From Bin87 sp963668585 (lineage in GTDB: Bacteria; Chloroflexota; Dehalococcoidia; Lucifugimonadales; UBA3495), in assembly GCA_963668585.1 (NCBI GenBank), contig OY764869.1, positions 3,038,001 through 3,102,000 of the forward strand: DNA of 64,000 nucleotides, given 5' to 3'. Below, piece after piece: positions 15,673-24,277 of this stretch. Every line of letters begins with the position of its first letter. Positions within the stretch are counted from its first letter, which is position 1. Position numbers and translations under genes: made by a program. The notes under the pieces are model-generated. The model saw nothing but the letters and a program-made list of their open reading frames with translations, did not search any database and was not told the origin of the DNA.

Positions 15673-16566
15673 ATGCCAGAGAAACAACGTATGACCACCA
15701 GGCTCAAGGAGCTGTTCGAGCGGCCGGAAATTTTCGTCCTGGCCGGCGGAATGAACGCCATGGGCGCAAAGATGGCCGAGGTATCGGGGTTCGAGGCGTT
15801 CTATATGTCCGGTGGCAACACCTCGGCCCAACTCATGGGTTTGACCGAAGGCGGCACCAGCATGCGCGACATGGTGGACAACGCCCGACGCATCGTGAAC
15901 ACCATCGACATCCCCGCCTTCGTTGACATGGATACCGGCTACGGGGACGCCATTCAGGTGTATGAGACGGTGCAGGAATACATCCGCGCCGGCATCGCCG
16001 GAACTCACCTTGAGGACCAGGTGTACCCGCCCAAGTCCGGGCCGCGTCGCCGGTGCGTTTCCATCGAAGAGATGGTGGGCAAACTCAGGGCCGCCATGGA
16101 CGCCAAGATGGAGTTGGACCCGGACTTTGTGATTGTCGCCAGGTGCGATTTCGCCGGGGTACCCGGCGCGACCTTCGAAGATGTGATGGAGCGCTGCCTG
16201 GCTTACAAGAGTCAGACCAATGTGGACGTGGTCTGCCCCGCCGTATCGTCCTGGGAGGACAACAAGGAGGCAATTCGCCGGATTCCCGGCCCGGTGTTGC
16301 CGCTGTTTACCCACGGAAGCCAGACCCATCCCACGCTGGAGGAGTTGCAGGAAGCCGGCGCCGCCGCCGCGTGGTATCCGGGCCTGACCACCATGGCCGG
16401 GCTGCAAGCGTCATGGGACTTCCTCAACGAGTTTCAGGAACGCGGGACCCACGCCATCGACGATTTCCTGGCGACGGCTGCCCAGAGCAAATGGGGCGTC
16501 GCCACCAACGGGGGCATCCTGGGCGCCGACCGCATCCGCGCGATGGAGGACAGGTACCTGCCGTAG
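15673..16566 (+). CDS. Isocitrate lyase/PEP mutase superfamily protein
   Basis: A 297-residue member of the isocitrate lyase/phosphoenolpyruvate mutase superfamily, which makes or breaks C-C or P-C bonds of 2-oxo or hydroxy acids with Mg2+. The metal motif VDMDTGYGD and the THLEDQ motif are clear. The catalytic-loop Cys of isocitrate and methylisocitrate lyases (KKCGH) is absent: the loop reads PPKSGPRRRC. It may therefore be an oxaloacetate decarboxylase, a lyase of another acid, or a carboxyphosphonoenolpyruvate-mutase relative. AGGGGGAG precedes the ATG at 15673; a GTG directly before is less likely. It follows the FMN oxidase on the same strand, about 130 bases downstream. Confidence 0.88.
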   Translation: MPEKQRMTTRLKELFERPEIFVLAGGMNAMGAKMAEVSGFEAFYMSGGNTSAQLMGLTEGGTSMRDMVDNARRIVNTIDIPAFVDMDTGYGDAIQVYETVQEYIRAGIAGTHLEDQVYPPKSGPRRRCVSIEEMVGKLRAAMDAKMELDPDFVIVARCDFAGVPGATFEDVMERCLAYKSQTNVDVVCPAVSSWEDNKEAIRRIPGPVLPLFTHGSQTHPTLEELQEAGAAAAWYPGLTTMAGLQASWDFLNEFQERGTHAIDDFLATAAQSKWGVATNGGILGADRIRAMEDRYLP

Positions 16567-16787
16567 GAGGCACAGACCACCAACCGGATTACCGAGTTTT
16601 GCGGAGACAGGACTCCAATCCCTGGACAGGGTGTGTGTGGGACGGTGGCGCAAACCCTGTTACCGCCACCCTGCGATGACGTCGATGGGATTACAGTCGG
16701 GTGCGAGGGCGGCTGACGGTTGACGGAACTCGCGATGGTAAAATTGAGGAAATGGTCCTACCCATAACTCAAACAGAGAGAACCGAC

Positions 16788-18185
16788 ATGGAAAATCGCG
16801 CCGTAGCCTACATTCCGAATCCGTCCGTGGACCGCAGCGCGCTGCCTCCCGGGCCACCGGAACTGCCGATCGTGGGGCAGTCCTTCCGGTACATCTTCAA
16901 CTTGCTCGGATTGCTGCAGGAGGCCTCCAAGTACGGCGACCTCGCCACCGTGTCCACCAAGCCATTCCTGTTGTACGTGGTCACACACCCCGACCTGATC
17001 CGGGAACTTTTCGTCACCAACCACCAAAGCGTGGGCCGAGGCTTCCTGGCGGCAAGCTACCGGTACCTCATGGGCAACGGGCTGGTAACCGCAGACGGCC
17101 CGCTGCATTTGCGTCAGCGCCGCCTGATGCAACCCCAGTTCCATCGCAGCCGCGTCGCCGGTTACGCGGAGGTGATGACGGACTTTGCCCTCAGGCGCGA
17201 GGCCGGATGGCAGGACGGGGAAAGGGTTGACCTGGCAACGGAGATGAGCGAACTCACGCTGCATATCGTGGTGAAAACCCTGTTCGGACTGGAACTTCCT
17301 GACACTGTACAGCGCATCGGCACGGCCTTTGAAGCGAGCAACGACTATATCACTGCCCGCGGCAACCAACCGGAGCGCTTGCGGCGCCTGGCGCATAACC
17401 TGCCCACCCCCCTGACCCGGCGATTCAAGCGGGGGCTGGCCTATCTGGACGAAACCGTGTACGGCCTCATGGAGCAACGTCGGCAATCGGGGCTGGATGG
17501 CAACGACCTCTTATCACTGTTGCTGAACGTGAGGGACGACGAGGCGGACAATCCCCAGGATGCGGTAATGACCGACCTGCAGTTGCGCGACGAGGTCATC
17601 ACCCTGTTCGCCGCCGGACATGAGACCTCCGCCGTAGCCCTAACTTGGACCTGGTATCTGCTCGCAACCCATCCTGATGTTCAGCAACAATTCCAACGCG
17701 AGTTGGACGACGTGCTTGGCGGGCGTCCCCCGACGCCGGATGACATCTCCAACCTGCCGTTTACCGAACGAATCCTCACCGAATCGATGCGGTTGTACCC
17801 TCCAATCTGGTCCGTTGGTCGCATGACCTATGAGCCAATCAAACTGGGTGGTTGGGACATTCCGGCCGGCGCTGGCCTGCTTGCGCCGCCGCTGATCGTG
17901 CATCGCGATCCGCGTTGGTTTGACGACCCACTGGAATTCCTGCCGGACCGCTGGACGCCAGAGTTCCGGGAAAACCTGCCCCGGTTCGCCTACTATCCCT
18001 TCGGAGGCGGCCCGCGTCTCTGCATCGGCGAGGGTTTTGCGTGGATGGAAGCCATGCTGGTGCTGGCGACACTGGGCCAGCGATGGGCGATGCGTCCCGC
18101 CCCAAACCACAAGGTGCAGTTGCGTCCGCTGGCCTCGCTGCGCCCCAAAGGCGGTATGCCAATGGTGCTGGAGCGGCGCGGATAA
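16788..18185 (+). CDS. Cytochrome P450
   Basis: A 465-residue P450 monooxygenase with all core signatures: the proline-rich LPPGPPELPIVG near the N terminus, the I-helix AAGHETSAVALT (about 273-284) for oxygen activation, the K-helix ESMRLYP (ExxR, about 331), and the heme loop FGGGPRLCIGEGFA with the axial Cys near 411. There is no N-terminal membrane anchor, so it is a soluble bacterial type. Redox partners are not encoded nearby. The ATG at 16788 gives the normal N terminus and has AGAGAG upstream, a modest site. It is transcribed toward the hydantoinase fusion gene. Its substrate is unknown. Confidence 0.95.
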   Translation: MENRAVAYIPNPSVDRSALPPGPPELPIVGQSFRYIFNLLGLLQEASKYGDLATVSTKPFLLYVVTHPDLIRELFVTNHQSVGRGFLAASYRYLMGNGLVTADGPLHLRQRRLMQPQFHRSRVAGYAEVMTDFALRREAGWQDGERVDLATEMSELTLHIVVKTLFGLELPDTVQRIGTAFEASNDYITARGNQPERLRRLAHNLPTPLTRRFKRGLAYLDETVYGLMEQRRQSGLDGNDLLSLLLNVRDDEADNPQDAVMTDLQLRDEVITLFAAGHETSAVALTWTWYLLATHPDVQQQFQRELDDVLGGRPPTPDDISNLPFTERILTESMRLYPPIWSVGRMTYEPIKLGGWDIPAGAGLLAPPLIVHRDPRWFDDPLEFLPDRWTPEFRENLPRFAYYPFGGGPRLCIGEGFAWMEAMLVLATLGQRWAMRPAPNHKVQLRPLASLRPKGGMPMVLERRG

Positions 18186-18403
18186 CAGCCGAGACTCCTG
18201 GCGACCGGGTTGCCTTCCGACCGTCAGTCGCCATCGATCAGTGGTCTTCTAAATTCGCTGGTGGCATCCGTTCGGCGCGAGCCTCTGCGGTCAGATGCCT
18301 GCATTGCGTATAGCAGACCGGCGCAGAGCGCCTTTGCCGGTTGCCGCCCATGCGCTCCTGTGATGGGGTAAGATGCTGACCAACAAAGTTCGGGAGGCTC
18401 CAG

Positions 18404-21400
18404 TTGTACAAGATAGGGATAGACGTCGGCGGCACCTTTACCGATTTCGTGGTGGCCGGCGAGGGTGGACAACCGCGTTTCTTCAAGACTGCATCCACGC
18501 CCGACGACCCGTCGATCGGCGTGATGACCGGATTGCAGGAGGCCGCCGCCGCGTACGAATTGTCGCTGGACCAGTTCCTGGGCGATACGGACCTGGTGAT
18601 TCATGGGTCCACCGTCGCCACCAATACCCTGGTGGAACGCAAGGGCGCCAGGGTGGGCCTCGTCACCACCGATGGCTTCCGCGACCTGCTGGAGATGCGC
18701 GAGGGTCTGAAAGAAGACCGTTACAATCTCCGGATGACGCCGGTGGAACCGTTGGCGGCCCGATACCTGCGCGTCGGCGTCCCCGAGCGAATCCGCGCCA
18801 ACGGGATGGTGGAACGGCCGATGGACGAAGCCGCGCTGGTGGAAAACCTGGAGTACCTGATCCAGGAAGGCGCAGAATCGTTGGCAGTCTGTTTCCTGTT
18901 CTCCTACCTGAACCCATCCCACGAGCAGCAGGCGTGGGAAAACATACGCCACCGATTCCCTGATGTTTACACGTCCCTCTCCCATGAGGTCATCCCGCAG
19001 ATCAAGGAGTTCGACCGCCTGAGCACCACGGTGATCAACTCGTACGTTGGCCCGGTGTTCAGCCGTTACCTGTCAAACCTGAACCAGCGTTTCGAAGCGT
19101 ACCCACGGCTTAAAGACCTGCTGATCATGCAGTCCAACGGCGGGGTCGCTCCCATAGACGACTCCAGCCGCATGGCGGTGCGAGCGATCCTGTCCGGCCC
19201 TGCGGGCGGCGTCAGCGCGGCGGCATACATCGGCCAGTTGCTGGATGAACCCAGGCTCATCGCCTTCGACATGGGGGGCACCAGCACCGACATTTCGCTG
19301 ATCGAGAACGGCGTCCCACACATCACCAACGAGAAATTCGAGGCTGGGTGGAAGATTGCGGCCCCGATGATCGACATCCACACGCTGGGCGCCGGCGGGG
19401 GCAGCATCGCCAGGGCGGACGACGGCGGAATCCTGCACGTTGGTCCGGAGAGCGCCGGTGCGGAACCGGGCCCGGCCTGTTACGGCAGGGGTGGTGAGAA
19501 CCCCACCGTCACCGATGCCAGCCTGGTGCTGGGGTATCTGGACGCGGCCAACTTCCTGGGCGGACGGGCCAACCTCGACGTGGCGGCCGCTGACAGGTCC
19601 GTTGCCGATCAGGTGGGAGCGCCGCTCAACCTGTCCAACGTCGATGCGGCATTCGGCATTTTCAAGGTGGTCTGCACCTCCATCGCCGAGGGGATTCGCC
19701 TGATGTCGGTGCAGCGGGGCGTGGACCCGCGCGATTTCACCATCATGGGGTTTGGCGGAGCGTCCGGCCTCCACGCGGCGGAGGTCGCCCGACAGTTGCA
19801 GGTGGAAAAGGTGCACATACCGGCATCGGCGCCGGTGCTATCCGCCTACGGGATGCTGAACACCGACGTCAAGTACGACTTCTTCCGCTCGTACCCGGTC
19901 AGCCTGGACCGTATGGATCTTGGTGAACTCAGGTCGATTCTGGATGAACTGGCCGGCCAGGGACGGGAAAAACTCCAGGCGCAGGGACTGCCGTCTGAGG
20001 CTGTGCAGATTCAATACTCGGCAGATATGCGGTACCTGGACCAGATCTACGAGGTCACCGTACCCCTGCCGGACCGCAATCTGGAGAACTCGGAATTTCT
20101 GTCCAGATTGACGTCCAATTTCCATCAACGATATGAGGAACTCTACTCATACAACCAGCAGGATCAGGAAGTCCGACTGGTGACATTGCGTGTGGCCGCG
20201 GTTGGCAAGCTTCCCAGGATAGCCCAACTTGACCGCGTCGAGGCCGATGCGTCGGCGAGTCCAGTCGGTTCGCGACGCGTGTACCTGGGCGAATGGCAGG
20301 ACGCGCCAACGTATGCGGCCGACGGGTTGCCGGCCGGCGCGGAAATCGCCGGGCCAGCCATCGTTGAATCGGAGTTCACCACCATCCTGGTGTGGCCGGG
20401 CGACCATGCCACGGTTGACCCCATGGGCGGCATCGAACTTCGCGTGAGCCAGGAGACGGCATCTGGCGCGCGGGATACGAAGCCTGCCGCCGCCGAGAAT
20501 GGTCGCGACACCCACGTGAATGACGACCCCATCACCCTGGCGGTGGTGGAACACCGGTTGGAGTCCATCGCCCAGGAAATGACTGAGGCCATGCTGCGCA
20601 CCGCCATGTCCCAGATCCTCAACTCCAGCCGGGACTTTTCCACCGCTATCCTGGACGGCGACTGCCAATTGGTCGCCCAGGGGGAGGGCATCCCGGTGCA
20701 CATCAGCGCGTTGCCCGTTGCCGGCGCCGCCGTGCGCGACTACTTCGGGGAGGATATCCACGACGGAGACCTGTTCATCCTGAACGACCCCTACTTCGGT
20801 GGCAGCCATCTGCCTGACATCACAATCATCCGGCCCGTATTCCACCATGGCCGGCTGCTGTTTTATGGCGTGAACCGCGCCCACCACAGCGACGTGGGCG
20901 GCGGCACCCACGGCGGGTACAATCCAGGCGCCAACGAGATATTCCAGGAGGGTCTGCGCATACCCCCGCTGAAACTCTACGACCGGGGCGTCCCACGCTA
21001 CGACCTGCTGCAGATGATGTCGGCCAACGTCCGTCAATCGGAGAATTTCCTGGGCGACCTCAACGCGCAGATTGGCTCGGTGATGCTGGCGGCCCAGCGC
21101 ATCGAATCGCTGCTCGACGACTACGGCCCTGATCGGTTGATGGCGGTGGTGTCCGAAATCCTGGCCGCCACCGAGCGGCAGGTGCGCCAATTCATCTCGG
21201 AGTGGCCGGACGGTGTTTATCACGGCGAGTCGTTCGTGGACGACGACGGGTTCGACAGCAAACTGGTGCCAATTCGGGCGAAGGTCACCATCGCCGGGGA
21301 TTCAATGACCATCGACCTGAGCGATTCCAGCCCACAGGTCGAAGGCTTCATCAACAGCGCCTACGCAAACACGCGCTCGCTGGCCCACGCCGCCATCATG

Positions 21401-22156
21401 TACCTCGCGCCCATGGACGTGGCGCGCAACGAGGGTTCAATGCGTCCCGTGCAGATCATCGCGCCGCGGGGTTTGGTGGTGAACGCCAACCCGCCCGCGC
21501 CGGTGTGTATGAGCACCAACCACTGCGCCGAAGAGGTTGTGGAGGCGGTTTTCAAAGCGCTGGCCCCCGCGATCCCTGACGCGGTTTCAGCGGGGTTCTC
21601 GCGACGGCTGCGCTATGCCATCACCGGCCGCGACCCCAGGACGGGACGGCAGTTCATCTGGCACTTCTTCCTGGCCCGGGGCGGCGGCGGCGCTTCGGAC
21701 GGCTGTGACGGGTGGTCCAACGTCGGCGAGATCAACGTGGCCGGAGGCATCCGCTCGCCCAGCATAGAGGTGACGGAGGAACGGTTCCCGTTCTTCATCG
21801 AGCGCCACGAACTGCGGCCCGACTCGGGCGGCGTCGGCGCGTGGCGAGGCGGCCTGGGCGCGGTATGCGACCTGGTGTACGAGGGTGAGGGTCCGGCGCT
21901 GCTCAATACCGCCGGCGACGGCATCGTGGTGCCACCCTTCGGCCTGTTCGGCGCAATGGACGGCCTGCCCCACCACTACAAGATAGTCAACAACGGGTCA
22001 GAGCGTGTGTTGGGATCGAAGGAAGTTGGCGTCGTTGTAAATCCGGGCGACCACATCGTCTGCTTCTCGTCAGGCGGCGGCGGGTACGGGGAGCCTGATG
22101 ACAGAGACGAATATGCGGCGCGGTGGGACATCAAAAACGGCTACACTACGCGCTGA
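18404..22156 (+). CDS. Fused HyuA-HyuB hydantoinase/5-oxoprolinase
   Basis: A 1250-residue protein joining both subunits of the ATP-dependent hydantoinase/oxoprolinase family in one chain, as in eukaryotic 5-oxoprolinase. Residues 1-690 are HyuA: GIDVGGTFTDF (5-15), STVATNTLVER, SGPAGGVSAAAYIG and the nucleotide-binding FDMGGTSTDIS. After a linker rich in Ala, HyuB runs from about 706 (DDPITLAVVEHRLESIAQEM) with NDPYFGGSHLPDI near 796 and GGGGYGEP near 1225. The family cleaves cyclic amides with ATP; the exact substrate is open (5-oxoproline, hydantoins, or N-methylhydantoin). The start is a TTG with GGGAGG seven bases upstream. It ends in front of a hairpin and the convergent peptide gene. 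Its last 13 codons are duplicated at 23058. Confidence 0.93.
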   Translation: MYKIGIDVGGTFTDFVVAGEGGQPRFFKTASTPDDPSIGVMTGLQEAAAAYELSLDQFLGDTDLVIHGSTVATNTLVERKGARVGLVTTDGFRDLLEMREGLKEDRYNLRMTPVEPLAARYLRVGVPERIRANGMVERPMDEAALVENLEYLIQEGAESLAVCFLFSYLNPSHEQQAWENIRHRFPDVYTSLSHEVIPQIKEFDRLSTTVINSYVGPVFSRYLSNLNQRFEAYPRLKDLLIMQSNGGVAPIDDSSRMAVRAILSGPAGGVSAAAYIGQLLDEPRLIAFDMGGTSTDISLIENGVPHITNEKFEAGWKIAAPMIDIHTLGAGGGSIARADDGGILHVGPESAGAEPGPACYGRGGENPTVTDASLVLGYLDAANFLGGRANLDVAAADRSVADQVGAPLNLSNVDAAFGIFKVVCTSIAEGIRLMSVQRGVDPRDFTIMGFGGASGLHAAEVARQLQVEKVHIPASAPVLSAYGMLNTDVKYDFFRSYPVSLDRMDLGELRSILDELAGQGREKLQAQGLPSEAVQIQYSADMRYLDQIYEVTVPLPDRNLENSEFLSRLTSNFHQRYEELYSYNQQDQEVRLVTLRVAAVGKLPRIAQLDRVEADASASPVGSRRVYLGEWQDAPTYAADGLPAGAEIAGPAIVESEFTTILVWPGDHATVDPMGGIELRVSQETASGARDTKPAAAENGRDTHVNDDPITLAVVEHRLESIAQEMTEAMLRTAMSQILNSSRDFSTAILDGDCQLVAQGEGIPVHISALPVAGAAVRDYFGEDIHDGDLFILNDPYFGGSHLPDITIIRPVFHHGRLLFYGVNRAHHSDVGGGTHGGYNPGANEIFQEGLRIPPLKLYDRGVPRYDLLQMMSANVRQSENFLGDLNAQIGSVMLAAQRIESLLDDYGPDRLMAVVSEILAATERQVRQFISEWPDGVYHGESFVDDDGFDSKLVPIRAKVTIAGDSMTIDLSDSSPQVEGFINSAYANTRSLAHAAIMYLAPMDVARNEGSMRPVQIIAPRGLVVNANPPAPVCMSTNHCAEEVVEAVFKALAPAIPDAVSAGFSRRLRYAITGRDPRTGRQFIWHFFLARGGGGASDGCDGWSNVGEINVAGGIRSPSIEVTEERFPFFIERHELRPDSGGVGAWRGGLGAVCDLVYEGEGPALLNTAGDGIVVPPFGLFGAMDGLPHHYKIVNNGSERVLGSKEVGVVVNPGDHIVCFSSGGGGYGEPDDRDEYAARWDIKNGYTTR

Positions 22157-22189
22157 CGAATCTTACCCCCGCGCGGTTGAGACTCGACC

Positions 22190-22223
22190 AAAAAATCCCC
22201 GCCGGAATCAAATTCCGGCGGGG
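22190..22223 (-). terminator. Rho-independent terminator of peptide gene 1
   Basis: The arms CCCCGCCGGAAT (22197-22208) and ATTCCGGCGGGG (22212-22223) pair perfectly. Read on the minus strand, the stem is followed by ATTTTTTGG, a proper U-run, so it ends the peptide-1 transcript. It also lies 40 bases after the hydantoinase stop and may help there. Confidence 0.85.
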
Positions 22224-22372
22224 AAATTGTTTCAACGCGTGTTGCGTCTGCACTACGTTGCCGATTTCGATCCCACTGGCGAATCAAATGCGATTTATGA
22301 GGGGATATTCCTCAGCGGTGGGAGTTCCGAAGAGCCCCCACAGTGCGGAGTTCAGCTTCCTGAGTCCTAACC

Positions 22373-22594
22373 CTAGCACGGTATGCCGAAGAAGCAGTTC
22401 GCGACGTTCTGCTCCTGGGTGTATTCCTGTACGACGTTGCTCCCCTGGGACGCCGCGTCCGGTCCACCGTACGCCGACGCCGTGCCAACGCCACCAACTA
22501 TGCCGAACCAGATCAGTCCGGCAGTGGCCAGCACCATTGCCAGGGAGAGCATGGTTCTCCGCCTTCCAACACGACCGTTTATTCGTAGATTCAT
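22373..22594 (-). CDS. Small secreted Cys-peptide precursor, paralogue 1
   Basis: A 73-residue protein of no recognised family. It has a basic n-region (NGRVGRRR), a hydrophobic core (about 14-33), and a signal-peptidase-I site after VGTASA near residue 41. The predicted mature peptide is about 32 residues and ends NCFFGIPC, two cysteines five residues apart with the last one C-terminal. The ATG at 22594 has GGAGGT six bases upstream, and two further paralogues use the same context. A terminator lies downstream. Leader architecture and C-terminal motif match the paralogues at 23239 and 23589. It may be a secreted signalling or antimicrobial peptide, or a small surface peptide; nothing in the sequence decides between these. 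Confidence 0.7.
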   Translation of the reverse strand: MNLRINGRVGRRRTMLSLAMVLATAGLIWFGIVGGVGTASAYGGPDAASQGSNVVQEYTQEQNVANCFFGIPC

Positions 22595-23057
22595 TTGGGA
22601 CCTCCATTGAGTCCTGAAATGTATGACCAAAGTTTGTGGTATCGCTTATTGACGTGGGATCCAGCAAAGTATTGGTACGTATTAATATAGCGTGGGGACC
22701 TCAAAAAGAGGTGGCTTTTATATGTAAGTTTCATGTGGGAGTCGTGAAAAATTTGTGGAAGAAGACATCAGTTTACGTATCGTAGTGTTGTCTGGGGGAC
22801 AGGCGAGAATCTCCAGGCTTCAAACTGCGAGGGTGGCGAACCTCCACATGCAGCAGTGCAAAGAGCCGGACAACCCCCGGTTCCTGTCGGGTATCCGACG
22901 GTCTGCTGATCTTCATAATTCCGGTTTGAACGGCGCAGCGGGACGAGCGGTGTCGAATCCGGTCCGTGGTTGGGGTCGAGGATTCGCCACGAGATTCCAT
23001 AACCCCATCCCGGGCGAGTTAGGCCGAAGGTGTTGGCGACGCCGGCCACCGGTGGTC
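22595..23057. other. Upstream region of peptide gene 1; no supported gene
   Basis: The part nearest the gene is AT-rich and contains TATATT on the minus strand (22689-22684), a possible -10 element, within a stretch resembling the region upstream of paralogue 3 (both have a TCGTGAAAAA element). Beyond it no gene or RNA was seen. Confidence 0.5.
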
Positions 23058-23096
23058 GCGCGGTGGCGCGTCAAGAAGGGTTACGTGAACCGTTGA
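23058..23096 (+). pseudogene. Remnant of a second hyuB 3' end
   Basis: Thirteen codons here read ARWRVKKGYVNR-stop. The end of the intact hydantoinase fusion (22118-22156) reads ARWDIKNGYTTR-stop, so 7 of 12 residues plus the stop match. The sequence similarity continues through the spacer into the following GC-rich hairpin. No upstream part of hyuB was recognised. It looks like the leftover of a duplicated hyuB whose body has been lost. Confidence 0.6.
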
Positions 23097-23138
23097 CGGA
23101 TTCAACCCTCGGGCGGTTGCATTTCCACCAAAGCAATT

Positions 23139-23165
23139 CCCCGCCGGAAAATGGCTCCGGCGGGG
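23139..23165 (-). terminator. Terminator-like hairpin after peptide gene 2
   Basis: CCCCGCCGGA (23139-23148) pairs with TCCGGCGGGG (23156-23165) around a seven-base loop. On the minus strand AATTGCTTT follows, a weaker U-tract than after paralogue 1. It lies 73 bases downstream of the paralogue 2 stop. Confidence 0.7.
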
Positions 23166-23238
23166 AATCGATTCGGACAATGCATGTGATGGCGACAATG
23201 CTTTGCTCATTGAAATCCCATCACCTTATACTGGCCGA

Positions 23239-23463
23239 TCAGCAGGGGATCCCGGGAAGCAGGCAGGCGTTGATGGGCGGTTGCTGATCGTACTGCTCGC
23301 CCGTCTGGCCGATCTGAGTCCCGTTGTTGAGTCCCTCATCAGCGGAGGCGGTACCGACGCCGTTCAGCATGCTGAACCACATCACTCCGGCCATCGCCAA
23401 CATCATCGCCAGCAAAAGCATGGCTCTCCGCCTTCCAACCAGGTTTCTTATCACTGCGTTCAT
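23239..23463 (-). CDS. Small secreted Cys-peptide precursor, paralogue 2
   Basis: A 74-residue paralogue. The first 41 residues match paralogue 3 at 37 positions (MNAVIRNL-GRRR, hydrophobic core, VGTASA cleavage site). The predicted mature part starts DEGLNNG and ends QYDQQPPINACLLPGIPC, again with a Cys pair (six residues between) and a C-terminal Cys. The middle of the mature region (about 15 residues) is the variable part. The ATG at 23463 follows GGAGGTCCAAG. It lies 125 bases downstream of paralogue 3 on the same strand and may be cotranscribed with it. No modifying enzyme or dedicated transporter gene is adjacent. Confidence 0.75.
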   Translation of the reverse strand: MNAVIRNLVGRRRAMLLLAMMLAMAGVMWFSMLNGVGTASADEGLNNGTQIGQTGEQYDQQPPINACLLPGIPC

Positions 23464-23588
23464 CTTGGACCTCCATTCGATCCCGTAATGTATGCCATTG
23501 TTTGCGGCTTTTTGTTATTGCTGTTCCCCGGCGAACCGGGAACTATGCGCCCGATTCGCCGGTCATTCCCACTGACGCGACTGGCGTT

Positions 23589-23813
23589 TTACCAGCAGGG
23601 GATGGCCAGGAAGCAGGCGTTGACGGGCGGTTGCTGGTCGTACTGCTGGGCTGCCTCGCCCGCGTGGGTTCCGCTGTTGGGACCGCCGTCTGCCGATGCG
23701 GTACCAACGGCGTTCAGCATGCTGAACCACATCACTCCGGCCATCGCCAACGTCATCGCCAGCAAAAGGATGGCTCTCCGCCTTCCAATCAGGTTTCTTA
23801 TCACTGCGTTCAT
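23589..23813 (-). CDS. Small secreted Cys-peptide precursor, paralogue 3
   Basis: A 74-residue paralogue, the first in transcription order. Its leader is nearly identical to that of paralogue 2 and ends VGTASA. The mature part starts DGGPNSG and ends QYDQQPPVNACFLAIPCW, with two Cys five residues apart and one Trp after the last Cys. DNA around the start is almost identical between paralogues 2 and 3, including the GGAGGTCCAAG ribosome site, which points to recent duplication. A candidate promoter is at 23905-23933. The family is unknown to me; the export signal and conserved Cys pair suggest a disulfide-closed or metal-binding extracellular peptide. Confidence 0.75.
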   Translation of the reverse strand: MNAVIRNLIGRRRAILLLAMTLAMAGVMWFSMLNAVGTASADGGPNSGTHAGEAAQQYDQQPPVNACFLAIPCW

Positions 23814-23904
23814 CTTGGACCTCCATTCGATCCTGTTTTAGTATCACCAACAATTCGGAGGCTCATTTATCGCCGAGCAAACTACCAAACTGTTGATATG
23901 GTTT

Positions 23905-23933
23905 AGTATAGGCACTTGATACGATCCGTGTAA
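23905..23933 (-). promoter_or_regulatory. Candidate promoter of the peptide gene pair
   Basis: On the minus strand TTACAC (23933-23928), a 17-base spacer, then TATACT (23910-23905). The -10 is strong and the -35 weak. It lies about 90 bases upstream of paralogue 3. Confidence 0.5.
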
Positions 23934-24172
23934 AGATAGTTTTTGTGAAAGCTTCGTGAAAAACCTTGCCAACGTCGGTCCAACCGCTATCTGCGGGTCT
24001 GTGAGGGTGTCAAGAAAAGACGGCCGCGGATTCCAGGCGACAAACGAGATTGTGAGGGAATGTCCCGGCGCCCCAACCCTCTACCGCCATTGGGAGCAGG
24101 GACTCTCGACTATTCTGGCGAAAGGCATTTGCTGTTGCCGAAAACGTCTCCCTGCTCTCCGTCCGCTCGCCC

Positions 24173-24195
24173 TTCGACAGGCTCAGGATGAGCGG
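24173..24195. repeat. Dispersed 23-bp palindromic repeat, copy B
   Basis: TTCGACAGGCTCAGGATGAGCGG; it differs from copy A (4075-4097) at three positions (CAG for GCC). Its GCTCA-GGA-TGAGC core is a perfect short hairpin. Confidence 0.75.
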
Positions 24196-24277
24196 CCTAC
24201 CTAAGCTATCTCCAACAATCGAATGGCCTTGCCGTTGGGAAAGAGAGCTGCAAGATAACCCTCAAGGGCTGAAACGC

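Larger units (their letters stand above)
23058..23165. repeat. Diverged duplicate of the hyuB end plus terminator
   Basis: This 108-base block aligns by eye with 22118-22223. Shared pieces in order are GCGCGGTGG, TGACG after the stop, a GCGGTTG element, ACCAAA, and the CCCCGCCGG...CCGGCGGGG hairpin. Each block is followed on its right by a peptide gene on the minus strand, so the duplicated unit probably comprised hyuB, terminator and peptide gene. Confidence 0.65.

Noticed and set aside
22755..23096. Plus-strand frame of 113 codons ending in the hyuB-like tail
   Set aside because: Only the last 13 codons show similarity to HyuB; the rest is Arg/Gly-rich without a ribosome site, so it is kept as a remnant, not a gene.
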